Below, piece after piece: positions 15,039-22,126 of a DNA stretch of 31,527 nucleotides. Where the stretch lies: the IMG/VR virus record IMGVR_UViG_3300033148_006176, positions 1 through 31,527 of that record; one strand, given 5' to 3'. The notes under the pieces were generated by a model. It did no database searches, was not told the DNA's origin, and saw only the letters and a list, made by a program, of their open reading frames with translations. The position numbers and the translations under genes were made by a program. Each line of letters opens with the position of its first letter. Position 1 is the first letter of the stretch. This stretch comes from a virus.

Positions 15039-16475
15039 TTAAAATAAACTCCCAGCTCTTTTCTTTCTTTTAGTTAATATATTAAAAGCACCACTACTGG
15101 CATCTACCTGGTCTTTATATTTGGAATATGGAAAGAAACTTAATTCACTTAAATAATCTACATTCCAATCCCCTCTTTTCATTACCACATTCCCATTATT
15201 AACTTGAACGGAATAAGGGTCAGCCCTTAATGCCTTGGAAGACTCAGAACCGGAAGGCTTGTCTATCCTAACCCTCCACCCAGCCAAATTCTTAACAGTA
15301 TTCTCCGCACTCTCTTTCCCACCACTTCCTGGTTCCTGCTCTATCCCCACTATAATACTCTTCCCATCTATCTCCGCTGTACGTTTTATAAGGGCTTCTC
15401 GTTCTGCTGAACCCAACCTAACCCGTATCACATCCAATACCCAAAATCTTTTATCCTTGCTATACCCCATCAAAACGCCTACCGTAAAAGCACCCTTCCC
15501 CCCTTCCGTCCCCGCCTTATCCCAAAACCTCACCTTCTGTAACCATACCGTTCTATTTGGAATCTCCTCCTCCACCTTAATCTTAGTCGTCTTAAACATT
15601 CCCCCACCAAGTGGTACGGGCCATTGTAAAAACTGCCCCGCATAACCATACTCACCTGCAACAGCTTTATTTTCATGTAATACTTCTCTGGGCAATCGTA
15701 CAGGGTCCAATAACCCATCTTTATAATAAGAAATCAAAGATTTGGGCTTAACCCTATCTGTCAACTCCGCTGGGAGGCATATATGTTTTAACCTCAATTC
15801 CCCTCCATCCATCCTCTGTGCCGACTTAATCTGCTCTATCATATTAGCCGTACAATCATTCTGGTGAAGCCGTTGCATTATCAATATAGTAGGCACCACA
15901 ACCTTATCTACTTTACGAGTTGGCAATGTTTCCGCCATCCATCTATTGGCCGTCGCTAATTCCACTTCTGAAATAGCTTTATTTGGGTCAATAGGGTCAT
16001 CTATTATCAAGAAATGTCCGTGCATACCTGTAACCGAACCCCCCACCCCTACCGAATACCTACTACCCCCCTTTGTATTCATAAAGTATGATTTGGTATC
16101 TTGGTCTTCTCTCAACTTTATTTCTGGAAAAACCTTCCTATACTTATCACTTTTAATAATATCCCTCCCCCTACGTGATAAATCCATAGATAGGTTGTGA
16201 GCATAACTGCCTCCTATTATTCTTGCTGTAGGCATTCTCGTCCATATCCAGGGCTGATACATGATGGAGCATATCGTTGATTTAGTACTGCCAGGAGGTA
16301 TATTTATAATAAGGTCATATTCTTTAGGCTCTCTTCTAAACACTCTTTCCGCTATAATCTGCAATTCATTACATAAGTATTCTATATGCCAATTCCATAC
16401 AGGTTTCTCAGGTATGGTAATATCCCAAAACTCTTTTATAAATTCGTAAAAACTCTCTCTTACAATACTCCCCAT
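15039..16475 (-). CDS. terL: Terminase large subunit
   Basis: The 478-residue protein has an ATPase domain with Walker A NIPPGSTKST (58-67), Walker B FLIIDD (155-160) and the coupling region QRLHQND (201-207). A C-terminal RNase H-like nuclease has Asp319 (RFWDKAG), Glu379 (VGIEQEPGSGG) and Asp455/Asp458 (KDQVDASSG) as likely metal ligands. It packages DNA into the prohead and cuts concatemers. Length is normal for this family. The ATG at 16475 has no clear SD, and the frame stays open upstream to a TGA near 16558 without ATG, GTG or TTG, so the exact start is less certain. It lies directly downstream of the small subunit. Confidence 0.93.
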   Translation of the reverse strand: MGSIVRESFYEFIKEFWDITIPEKPVWNWHIEYLCNELQIIAERVFRREPKEYDLIINIPPGSTKSTICSIMYQPWIWTRMPTARIIGGSYAHNLSMDLSRRGRDIIKSDKYRKVFPEIKLREDQDTKSYFMNTKGGSRYSVGVGGSVTGMHGHFLIIDDPIDPNKAISEVELATANRWMAETLPTRKVDKVVVPTILIMQRLHQNDCTANMIEQIKSAQRMDGGELRLKHICLPAELTDRVKPKSLISYYKDGLLDPVRLPREVLHENKAVAGEYGYAGQFLQWPVPLGGGMFKTTKIKVEEEIPNRTVWLQKVRFWDKAGTEGGKGAFTVGVLMGYSKDKRFWVLDVIRVRLGSAEREALIKRTAEIDGKSIIVGIEQEPGSGGKESAENTVKNLAGWRVRIDKPSGSESSKALRADPYSVQVNNGNVVMKRGDWNVDYLSELSFFPYSKYKDQVDASSGAFNILTKRKKRAGSLF

Positions 16476-16504
16476 AACATCATATTCATCAAATACAATG
16501 TTCT

Positions 16505-17230
16505 CTAATTTTTCTTGTTCTTTCGTAAGGATTTTAATATCTCTTTTCTTGTTTCAAGCGGTAATTTAAGTACATCTACAGACATTACATTTTGATTCAA
16601 TTCACCTGATAAATTCATATCTATATCAAACTTCTCATTATAACCCCTATCTCTATTATATGTTCTGTTGACAAATATAATAGCACTACTATCTCCTCCC
16701 GCTACAAGTCTGGATAAATGGTCTTCAAAAAAATTCTTTCTATACCAAGGAATCTGTTTTACTAATTTGGCAAATTCGGGGTCTTCCTTTTTCCATCTCT
16801 CTAAAGTATTGCGACTTATATTAACTTTCCGCAAGGCTTCACTGATTGAGAAATTTCCTGAAATCCAGGCATGTAAAAACAATTCTTGCCTAACTCTCCT
16901 CCCCTTCCTGTCCAAAATAGCCTCTATCTTTTCCAACCCCCCTTTCTTCTTATCTAACTTGCAAATTCTGTTCCAAGTTAATCTCAAATCCTTAGATAAT
17001 CTTTTATAAACATAATCTTCAAAACTGGCTGTCTTATTATTCCTACCCCTATATTCTTTCCGCCCTTTTTGGATAGCTGATTTGAATGCTTTTTTCTTCC
17101 TTTCCCACGACCTAAAAGTTGGAAGTGATATGCCCAAAGCTGCTGCCATTTGTCCTTCTTTTAATCCACTTCTCGCCAGGTTATAAACCTCAACATAAAA
17201 GTCATCTTTCCACACCGTTCTTCTGCTCAT
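16505..17230 (-). CDS. terS: Terminase small subunit-like DNA-binding protein
   Basis: The 241-residue protein begins MSRRTVWKDDFYVEVYNLAR. A first helix-turn-helix follows (EGQMAAALGISLPTFRSWER), then a second similar one (ISEALRKVNISRNTLERW) after a middle helical region. The C-terminus is an extended tail. Paired HTH domains beside terL are typical of small terminase subunits, which recognise the packaging site and load the large subunit. I start at 17230 because AAGGAGAATAAT precedes this ATG; an in-frame opening at 17332 would lie upstream of the promoter at 17251-17278. It is the first gene of the late arm. Confidence 0.75.
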   Translation of the reverse strand: MSRRTVWKDDFYVEVYNLARSGLKEGQMAAALGISLPTFRSWERKKKAFKSAIQKGRKEYRGRNNKTASFEDYVYKRLSKDLRLTWNRICKLDKKKGGLEKIEAILDRKGRRVRQELFLHAWISGNFSISEALRKVNISRNTLERWKKEDPEFAKLVKQIPWYRKNFFEDHLSRLVAGGDSSAIIFVNRTYNRDRGYNEKFDIDMNLSGELNQNVMSVDVLKLPLETRKEILKSLRKNKKN

Positions 17231-17250
17231 ATTATTCTCCTTATCATGGC

Positions 17251-17278
17251 ATGATACTATAACAGATTCCAGAGTCAA
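17251..17278 (-). promoter_or_regulatory. Late-arm sigma-70-like promoter
   Basis: Minus strand TTGACT (17278-17273) and TATCAT (17256-17251) are separated by 16 bases; each is one change from consensus. Transcription would start near 17244, leaving a short leader with AAGGAG before the small terminase ATG at 17230. It is divergent from the early promoter at 17412-17440, with about 130 A/T-rich bases between them. Confidence 0.65.
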
Positions 17279-17411
17279 CTCAAACTCCCCATCCGTTCTT
17301 CCAACTACCAAAAAATATACATATAAATCCAAATTTTTTTCACTAAAAACGCCCGTTTTCAGGCTAAAAATGCAGATTCCAAAAAAAAAGCAAAAAAATC
17401 TAAAAATATAC

Positions 17412-17440
17412 TTTACATCATACGATTATTCGCGTATTAT
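17412..17440 (+). promoter_or_regulatory. Early-arm sigma-70-like promoter
   Basis: TTTACA (17412-17417) and TATTAT (17435-17440) have a 17-base spacer. A-tracts at 17377-17399 sit where an UP element would be. The expected start is near 17447. It would drive the long plus-strand operon beginning with the gene at 17789, through a leader of about 340 bases. Confidence 0.75.
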
Positions 17441-17446
17441 ATATAT

Positions 17447-17788
17447 AGTAAGTTACAAGTTAATAATAAGCGGGGCAGTTAAAAAGGTAATGTCCAGAAA
17501 TCGAATCCAGGTGCCGGTAGGGCTAATGGAGAAGCAGAGGTTAAAAACTTTGTAGCCGTTACTGATAGTATTGATTTGGGACACCGGGTTGAGGACACAG
17601 TTAGTAAAGTGTCAAAGTTCCATGGGGATGTTCTTTGCGGAGGACATTGGACCAAAAGGTGTTGGGCAGGTTCGGTACTTCGGTTCCTAAAGTTTATTGA
17701 AAATATGCCAAGGGTGGCAGGTTAAAAACTGTCACCATTGATGTATTTTTTGAAACTTTTTATTAATCTATTTTGAAAGGGCAATACC
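17447..17788 (+). promoter_or_regulatory. Long structured 5' leader of the early operon
   Basis: No convincing gene of normal size lies here. The stretch is richer in G+C than its surroundings (29 of 60 in 17581-17640). It can form several hairpins: GACAC/GTGTC (17594-17598 with 17609-17613), GGTAC-TTCG-GTTCC with one U-U mismatch (17674-17687), and an 8-bp stem GGTGGCAG/CTGTCACC with one G-U pair (17713-17720 with 17729-17736). A 21-residue ORF is at 17490-17555. A separate frame is open for 80 codons (17483-17725) without an ATG until near its end. It could be a structured regulatory RNA or a decayed gene. No known RNA family is recognised. Confidence 0.45.
17490..17555 (+). CDS. Possible 21-residue leader peptide
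   Basis: ATG at 17490 follows AAAAAGGTA, a weak SD about 43 bases after the predicted transcription start. It encodes MSRNRIQVPVGLMEKQRLKT and one more residue, then TAG. It is the first possible start in the early transcript. It could be a regulatory leader peptide for the structured region after it, or chance. Confidence 0.25.
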   Translation: MSRNRIQVPVGLMEKQRLKTL

Positions 17789-17791
17789 ATG
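17757..17791 (+). repeat. Conserved leader copy 1 (no ribozyme before it)
   Basis: This is the first of five near-identical translation leaders of the form TTATTAAYCTA, then TTTTGAAAGG, then RYAATACCATG. It carries the SD GAAAGGG for the gene at 17789. Unlike four later copies, no good hammerhead precedes it; only a hairpin at 17713-17736 followed by TTGATG. Confidence 0.7.
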
Positions 17792-18004
17792 TCAACGAAA
17801 GAAAAAATCAAAGAAGCAATTTACCAAATCTACCAAACAACAGGAGCAGATATTACAAATGCCATTGGCCACGAGCCTTCCGGTATAGAAGTTATGGAAG
17901 CGGCTTGTGGTTTAGATATGTGTAAAGATGTATCCACTCAAAAAGCCTTCGATTGTTTGGACTACAACGAAAAGAAAAAACTTTTTAACGAGGTGATCAA
18001 CTAA
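17789..18004 (+). CDS. Hypothetical protein, first gene of early operon
   Basis: The 71-residue protein (MSTKEKIKEAIYQIYQTTGA at the start) is mostly helical, with two Cys residues near 40-45 (AACGLDMC). It is not recognised. It has a strong SD (GAAAGGGCAATACC-ATG) in the conserved leader, and a hammerhead ribozyme begins 31 bases after its stop. As the first gene of the early transcript it may act on host functions, which is a guess from position. Confidence 0.7.
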   Translation: MSTKEKIKEAIYQIYQTTGADITNAIGHEPSGIEVMEAACGLDMCKDVSTQKAFDCLDYNEKKKLFNEVIN

Positions 18005-18034
18005 CCAATTTGATGTACTAAAAGAATTATAGAA

Positions 18035-18086
18035 GACCGAAACGCCCGCAAGGGCGTCTATTGCTTGTTGCAATACTGATGAGGTC
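18035..18086 (+). ncRNA. Hammerhead ribozyme type II, copy 1
   Basis: All core parts are present in circular order for a type II form (stem II open). Stem II is GACC (18035-18038) with GGTC (18083-18086). GAA follows (18039-18041). Stem III is ACGCCC/GGGCGT (18042-18047 with 18052-18057), loop GCAA. C at 18058 is the cleavage position. Stem I is TATTGC/GCAATA (18059-18064 with 18070-18075). The conserved CTGATGA is at 18076-18082. It lies between the stop of the first early gene and the next start, 40 bases before the ATG at 18127. Confidence 0.93.
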
Positions 18087-18095
18087 AAAAACTAC

Positions 18096-18129
18096 TTATT
18101 AACCTAATTTTTGAAAGGGCAATACCATG
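18096..18129 (+). repeat. Conserved leader copy 2
   Basis: TTATTAACCTAATTTTTGAA followed by AGGGCAATACCATG, directly after ribozyme copy 1. It carries the SD for the gene at 18127. Its 5' part pairs with nothing obvious, so it may be an unstructured landing site for the ribosome after the ribozyme. Confidence 0.8.
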
Positions 18130-18492
18130 GCTACTTTTGTATTTAGACCAAAACAAATCACACAAATTAGAGAAGCATACAAACAATTAAATGAACTTGG
18201 GGACACAAACATTTGGCTCCAGCCTACACATCACGGTGGGTGTATTCAAATCATACTGGACAAACCCGTAGAACAAATCAAAAAAGAGGATTATGTCAAT
18301 GTCTATTGCAAAACCAGAACAGGATACCAAAAACTCTGCAATGATACGGTACACCTACAATCCTCTTTCCAACTCAAGGAAGATTGGATAAACACTCTAC
18401 TTCAACCAAATGGATGTCACATCACATTCCATGTCAATGTAAAAAGAAAAACCATATTACAAGTACAATTAAAAGTTCAAATAAAAAGTTAA
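18127..18492 (+). CDS. Hypothetical early protein
   Basis: The 121-residue protein is not recognised. It reads as an alpha/beta mix: a helix (QITQIREAYKQLNELG), then strands with IWLQPTHHGGCIQIILD, and a beta-rich end (CHITFHVNVKRKTILQVQLK). It has no membrane segment. It lies between hammerhead copies 1 and 2, so after self-cleavage it would be a single-gene mRNA. Confidence 0.7.
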   Translation: MATFVFRPKQITQIREAYKQLNELGDTNIWLQPTHHGGCIQIILDKPVEQIKKEDYVNVYCKTRTGYQKLCNDTVHLQSSFQLKEDWINTLLQPNGCHITFHVNVKRKTILQVQLKVQIKS

Positions 18493-18505
18493 TCTTTGTT
18501 CGATA

Positions 18506-18557
18506 GACCGAAACGCCCACAAGGGCGTCTACTATTTGTAATAGTACTGATGAGGTC
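18506..18557 (+). ncRNA. Hammerhead ribozyme type II, copy 2
   Basis: Stem II is GACC (18506-18509) with GGTC (18554-18557). GAA is 18510-18512. Stem III is ACGCCC/GGGCGT (18513-18518 with 18523-18528), loop ACAA. The cleavage C is at 18529. Stem I is TACTAT/ATAGTA (18530-18535 with 18541-18546). CTGATGA is 18547-18553. Stem I differs at several positions from copy 1 yet still pairs, so pairing is conserved rather than sequence. The next ATG (18593) is 35 bases after the ribozyme. Confidence 0.93.
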
Positions 18558-18563
18558 AAAAAT

Positions 18564-18595
18564 TTATTAACCCATTTTGAAAGGACAGTACCATG
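18564..18595 (+). repeat. Conserved leader copy 3
   Basis: TTATTAACCCATTTTGAAAG followed by GACAGTACCATG. It carries the SD GAAAGGA for the gene at 18593 and follows ribozyme copy 2 by six bases. Confidence 0.8.
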
Positions 18596-19456
18596 CTTAA
18601 AGAAACAAAAAAATTAAGTGAAAGGGCTATGCTTACCCAATTGTCCTTCTCTGTTTGGACAGGAAGAACAAAAGACAATAGGGTATCGGAGGAGGTTACT
18701 GTAAGCAAGAATGCCGAAAGGGACGGCGGTGCCTGGTGGACCTACCTCATTCCAAAGAGGTCCATGCGAAATATCAACATTGCATATACTAAGTGTAAAT
18801 CCACCCATAACAAGCTCACATTACCCTGGAGAGACGGCGGAGACCGAATCTTACCTACAGCAATGTTTCTGGACTATAGCAAATCAATGAGAGAGGCGAA
18901 AGCAGAATTTGATGAGGCTGTAAATGAATTTTTGAAGGAATATCCTGAAATACTTGCAAATGCTCATAAGAGGCTTGGAAAACTACTTGATAATAAGAAG
19001 CTCCCATCCACTGATGAGATTAGCCACAAATTTGGGATACGTCAGAATATATATCCACTACCAGACGTTGCAGACTTTAGGGTAAACTTGCCAAAACAGG
19101 ATGTGGATGAGATACGAGAGCAAATGAATAAAAATATAGACATTACAATAGAAAAAGCAATGACAGAAATATGGCAAAGACTCGCGGAACTTATTGGAAA
19201 GATTGAAAAAACATTAAAAGACCCAAAAAAGAAATTCAAAAACTCACTTATAAACAATCTCAAAGAATTTTGTGAACTTGTCCCAAAACTCAATCTAACA
19301 GATGATTCCAAATTGGAGGGATTTAGAAAAGAAGCCATTAAAAATCTTGCAAATCTAAAACCCGACAACCTAAGAGAGGATAAGACAGAACGAAAAGCGG
19401 CGTATAAAACAGCAAAAAATGTTCTGAAAAAGATGAAGGATTACAAGGGGGTATAA
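18593..19456 (+). CDS. DUF3150-like protein of the MoxR/VWA module
   Basis: The 287-residue protein has LSFSVWTGRTKDNRVSEEVT near the start, then TYLIPKRSM, THNKLTLPWRDGGDRILPTA and later YPLPDVADFRVNLPKQDVDE. The second half is helical and Lys-rich. This layout is that of DUF3150, often encoded next to MoxR ATPases and VWA proteins in phages and plasmids. Its function is unknown. Here it directly precedes the MoxR gene and its own ribozyme unit, so it probably belongs to the same complex. SD is GAAAGGACAGTACC-ATG. Confidence 0.7.
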   Translation: MLKETKKLSERAMLTQLSFSVWTGRTKDNRVSEEVTVSKNAERDGGAWWTYLIPKRSMRNINIAYTKCKSTHNKLTLPWRDGGDRILPTAMFLDYSKSMREAKAEFDEAVNEFLKEYPEILANAHKRLGKLLDNKKLPSTDEISHKFGIRQNIYPLPDVADFRVNLPKQDVDEIREQMNKNIDITIEKAMTEIWQRLAELIGKIEKTLKDPKKKFKNSLINNLKEFCELVPKLNLTDDSKLEGFRKEAIKNLANLKPDNLREDKTERKAAYKTAKNVLKKMKDYKGV

Positions 19457-19458
19457 AA

Positions 19459-19510
19459 GACCGAAACGCCCTTCGGGGCGTCTGCTATTTATAGTAGCAC
19501 TGACGAGGTC
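19459..19510 (+). ncRNA. Hammerhead ribozyme type II, copy 3
   Basis: Stem II is GACC (19459-19462) with GGTC (19507-19510). GAA is 19463-19465. Stem III is ACGCCC/GGGCGT (19466-19471 with 19476-19481), here with a TTCG tetraloop. The cleavage C is at 19482. Stem I is TGCTA/TAGCA (19483-19487 with 19495-19499). The core is CTGACGA (19500-19506), allowed because the fifth base is variable. It starts two bases after the stop of the DUF3150-like gene and ends 43 bases before the ATG at 19554. Confidence 0.93.
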
Positions 19511-19522
19511 AGAAACTTTTAT

Positions 19523-19556
19523 TTATTAACTTATTTTTGGAAAGGATAATACCATG
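19523..19556 (+). repeat. Conserved leader copy 4
   Basis: TTATTAACTTATTTTTGGAA followed by AGGATAATACCATG. It carries the SD for the MoxR gene at 19554 and follows ribozyme copy 3 by 12 bases. Confidence 0.8.
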
Positions 19557-20540
19557 TCCCCAAAAGAACTGAAGAAGGTACTATTAAAAACAGTACCAGC
19601 GGGCCTACCCGTGCTCATCAAAGGAGCTCCTGGGATAGGCAAAAGCGATATTGTTAACCAAGTTGCAGAAGAACTGGAGATGAATTTAATTATAAGTCAT
19701 CCGGTCGTATCAGACCCAACGGATTTCAAAGGCTTGCCTGGTATAGTAGATGGTAAGGCCGAATTCCTTCCATTTGGAGATTTAAGAAGTTTGATACAAG
19801 CTAAAAAACCAACCATTGCTTTTTTAGATGATTTAGGGCAAGCCCCTGCTGTGGTTCAAGCTGCTGCAATGCAGTTAATATTAGCACGTAGAGTCAATGG
19901 TCATAAAGTCAGTAATAAGGTTGTATTTATTGCGGCAACAAATAGGCGGCAAGATAGGGCAGGAGTAACAGGTATTTTAGAACCTGTCAAAAGTAGGTTT
20001 GCTACTATCTTAGAATTAGAAGCCAATGCAGATGATTGGATTGAGTGGGCTATAGAGAATGATATGCCTGCAGAATTAATGGGCTTCGTCCATTTCCGAC
20101 CAGCTCTCCTCAACACAGAGGAAGCCACAGCAGATATTGTTAATCATCCCTGCCCAAGAACCATAGCCTATTGTGGTTCATTATTAAAATCAGGAATAAG
20201 TGATACAGAAGTATTGGCAGGAGCGGTGGGGGAAGGTTGTGCAGCTGAGTTGACCGGCTTTTTGAAAATTTACAATAGTCTGCCCAATATAGCAACTATT
20301 CTCTTAGACCCAGATAGTGCAGAAGTCCCTACCGACCCAGCAACAATCTATGCAGTAGTAGCAGCATTGGTTGGAAAAGTAACAGTAGATAATGCAAATC
20401 ATATCTTCAAATATAGTAATCGTTTACCAATCGATTTTAATGTATTATTGGTACGGGATATGATTCGCAGCGAACCAAAAATCCAAAACACAAAAGGATT
20501 CATCGATTGGATAGCCAAACACCAGGATATCTTATTGTAA
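19554..20540 (+). CDS. MoxR-like AAA+ ATPase
   Basis: The 328-residue protein has Walker A GAPGIGKS (24-31), VSDPTDFKGLPG, Walker B AFLDDL (89-94), sensor 1 IAATNR (about 126-131) and an arginine-finger-like VKSRFATI. MoxR AAA+ proteins form rings and work with VWA-domain partners as chaperones that insert metals or activate other complexes. The VWA partner is encoded two genes downstream. The phage target is unknown; activation or remodelling of a host or phage protein early in infection is plausible. It has its own ribozyme and leader, whereas the next two genes follow without ribozymes, so the three should stay on one mRNA. Confidence 0.88.
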   Translation: MSPKELKKVLLKTVPAGLPVLIKGAPGIGKSDIVNQVAEELEMNLIISHPVVSDPTDFKGLPGIVDGKAEFLPFGDLRSLIQAKKPTIAFLDDLGQAPAVVQAAAMQLILARRVNGHKVSNKVVFIAATNRRQDRAGVTGILEPVKSRFATILELEANADDWIEWAIENDMPAELMGFVHFRPALLNTEEATADIVNHPCPRTIAYCGSLLKSGISDTEVLAGAVGEGCAAELTGFLKIYNSLPNIATILLDPDSAEVPTDPATIYAVVAALVGKVTVDNANHIFKYSNRLPIDFNVLLVRDMIRSEPKIQNTKGFIDWIAKHQDILL

Positions 20541-20559
20541 AAGAAAGGAGAATAAAACC

Positions 20560-20841
20560 ATGAAAGCTATTAGCTTATACCAAGTTTCTAAAAACTCAAA
20601 AAGATACAATTTTGAAGAAATACCCAAAAACACAATAGAGGTTGATAGAAATGTAATTCATTTTGCTAATCGGAGGAAAAGATTTAGATTACTACAATAT
20701 TACCAAGTTCAAACAGCCTGGAGTAAAAATGGTCGGCATTTCAAACCCATATTTACCAAATTCTATTTGCCCACGGACTCTTTATTCCAAGTACTTACCA
20801 GATACTATGCGTGGGTAATTAAAAAAGAAAAGGGGGTATAA
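20560..20841 (+). CDS. Hypothetical protein between MoxR and VWA genes
   Basis: The 93-residue basic protein (MKAISLYQVSKNSKRYNFEE at the start) has several Tyr, Phe and Lys residues and no recognised domain. It has a strong SD (AAGAAAGGAGAATAAAACC-ATG), a stop one base before the VWA gene, and no ribozyme on either side. It probably acts with the MoxR/VWA pair, judged by position only. Confidence 0.65.
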   Translation: MKAISLYQVSKNSKRYNFEEIPKNTIEVDRNVIHFANRRKRFRLLQYYQVQTAWSKNGRHFKPIFTKFYLPTDSLFQVLTRYYAWVIKKEKGV

Positions 20842-20842
20842 A

Positions 20843-22063
20843 ATGAGTACATTAGATAAAATCTTAAAAGCTCGTTCCATACTCATTCTCGACCATCCCT
20901 TTTTTGGCAGTTTGGCACTCCGATTAGGTTTGATTGAGGATAAATCATTTGAATCGATGGCAATCAATGGTAAAGATATATATTACAATCCCAAATTTGT
21001 TGATTCCTTAACAACAAACGAACTTACAGGGGTATTGGCCCATGAGGTTATGCATATTGCCCTGGGTCATGCCTGGAGACAAGAAAAGAGAGAGCATAAA
21101 AGATGGAATATAGCGGGCGATTATGTCATCAATGGAAATCTAATACAAACAGGATTCACTTTACCAAAAGGGCACCTCATAGAACCTAAGTATTCTTTAT
21201 TATCAACTGAGGAAATTTACAATCAACTTAAACAACAACAAGAAGAAAAAGAAGAAGAAGAACAAAAGAATACTGGTAAACAAAAAAGTAATGAAGAAAA
21301 ACCATTTCAAGAAGAACAAGAAAAAAAGAAAGGTAGTGATAAGGGAAAAGGTAACGGGAAAAGGGATGAAACGAACAAAGATGATCCAGGTGGGTGTGGT
21401 GCTGTTTTACCTTACCCCTCAGAAAATAAACAAGAGGAAAGAGAGATGAAGGCCGAATGGCAGGCGGCAATAAGCCAAGCCATACAAGTGGCCAAAGGAA
21501 ACCTCCCTGCAAGTATCAAAAGGCAAGTACAGAAAATTCTTAACCCCGAAATACCCTGGCATATTTTATTACGAGACTTTGTGGAAAAAATAGCCAGGAA
21601 CGATTATGATTGGTCAAGACCTTCTCGGAGATATATAGGGCAAGGCATCATACTGCCAAGTCTTATCAGCGAGCAGATTCCTGAGATAGTTATAGCTATT
21701 GACACGAGTGGTAGCATTAATGAGAAGGTTTTATCAATATTCGCAGCAGAAGCCTCCAGTATTCTTGATGCTTATGACACTACAATTAGAGTAGTATATT
21801 GTGATACTAAGGTACAAAAGGAAGAGATATTTACAAGAGCCGATTTACCAATGAAACTAAATCCGGTAGGTAGGGGAGGAACTGATTTCTGCCCTGTATT
21901 TGACCACATCAAAATCCAAAACATCTCCCCCGCCTGCCTAATATACTTCACAGATTTGTATGGTAGATTTCCAAAACAGGAAGCAGAATATCCTACCATG
22001 TGGCTTACTACAACCAAAGATAAAAAAGCACCGTTCGGACAAACAGTAATTTTCAAAAATTAA
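20843..22063 (+). CDS. Zincin-like metallopeptidase/VWA-like domain protein (DUF2201-like)
   Basis: The 406-residue protein has an N-terminal metallopeptidase-like domain with HEVMHIALGH (67-76), the HExxHxxxGH zinc site. A low-complexity Glu/Lys/Gln-rich linker follows (about 128-180). The C-terminal VWA-like domain has the MIDAS motif: DTSGS (287-291), Thr347 (GGTD) and Asp371 (YFTD). This is the two-domain DUF2201-type partner of MoxR ATPases. The zincin part may be structural rather than proteolytic in some members, but all zinc ligands are present here. It may bind a metal-dependent client with MoxR. Hammerhead copy 4 begins two bases after the stop. Confidence 0.85.
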   Translation: MSTLDKILKARSILILDHPFFGSLALRLGLIEDKSFESMAINGKDIYYNPKFVDSLTTNELTGVLAHEVMHIALGHAWRQEKREHKRWNIAGDYVINGNLIQTGFTLPKGHLIEPKYSLLSTEEIYNQLKQQQEEKEEEEQKNTGKQKSNEEKPFQEEQEKKKGSDKGKGNGKRDETNKDDPGGCGAVLPYPSENKQEEREMKAEWQAAISQAIQVAKGNLPASIKRQVQKILNPEIPWHILLRDFVEKIARNDYDWSRPSRRYIGQGIILPSLISEQIPEIVIAIDTSGSINEKVLSIFAAEASSILDAYDTTIRVVYCDTKVQKEEIFTRADLPMKLNPVGRGGTDFCPVFDHIKIQNISPACLIYFTDLYGRFPKQEAEYPTMWLTTTKDKKAPFGQTVIFKN

Positions 22064-22064
22064 A

Positions 22065-22117
22065 ATCGAGACCGCCTTCGGGCGGTCTGTCAGTTTGGTA
22101 TCTGACACTGATGAGAT
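22065..22117 (+). ncRNA. Hammerhead ribozyme type II, copy 4, with a core change
   Basis: Stem II is ATC (22065-22067) with GAT (22115-22117). Stem III is ACCGCC/GGCGGT (22071-22076 with 22081-22086), TTCG loop. The cleavage C is 22087. Stem I is TGTCAG/CTGACA (22088-22093 with 22102-22107), and CTGATGA is 22108-22114. The three bases before stem III read GAG, not GAA (22068-22070), so core base A14 is G. That change usually harms catalysis. Stem II is one pair shorter than in the other copies. It is 39 bases before the ATG at 22157. Confidence 0.75.
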
Positions 22118-22126
22118 AACCAATTT

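Noticed and set aside
17231-17332. Longer small terminase starting at 17332
   Set aside because: It would begin upstream of the promoter at 17251-17278 and has no SD, whereas the ATG at 17230 has AAGGAG.
17713-17757. A fifth hammerhead before the first early gene
   Set aside because: There is a good hairpin followed by TTGATG and later GAAAC, but no stem II or stem III and no cleavage C in the right place; at best a degenerate copy.
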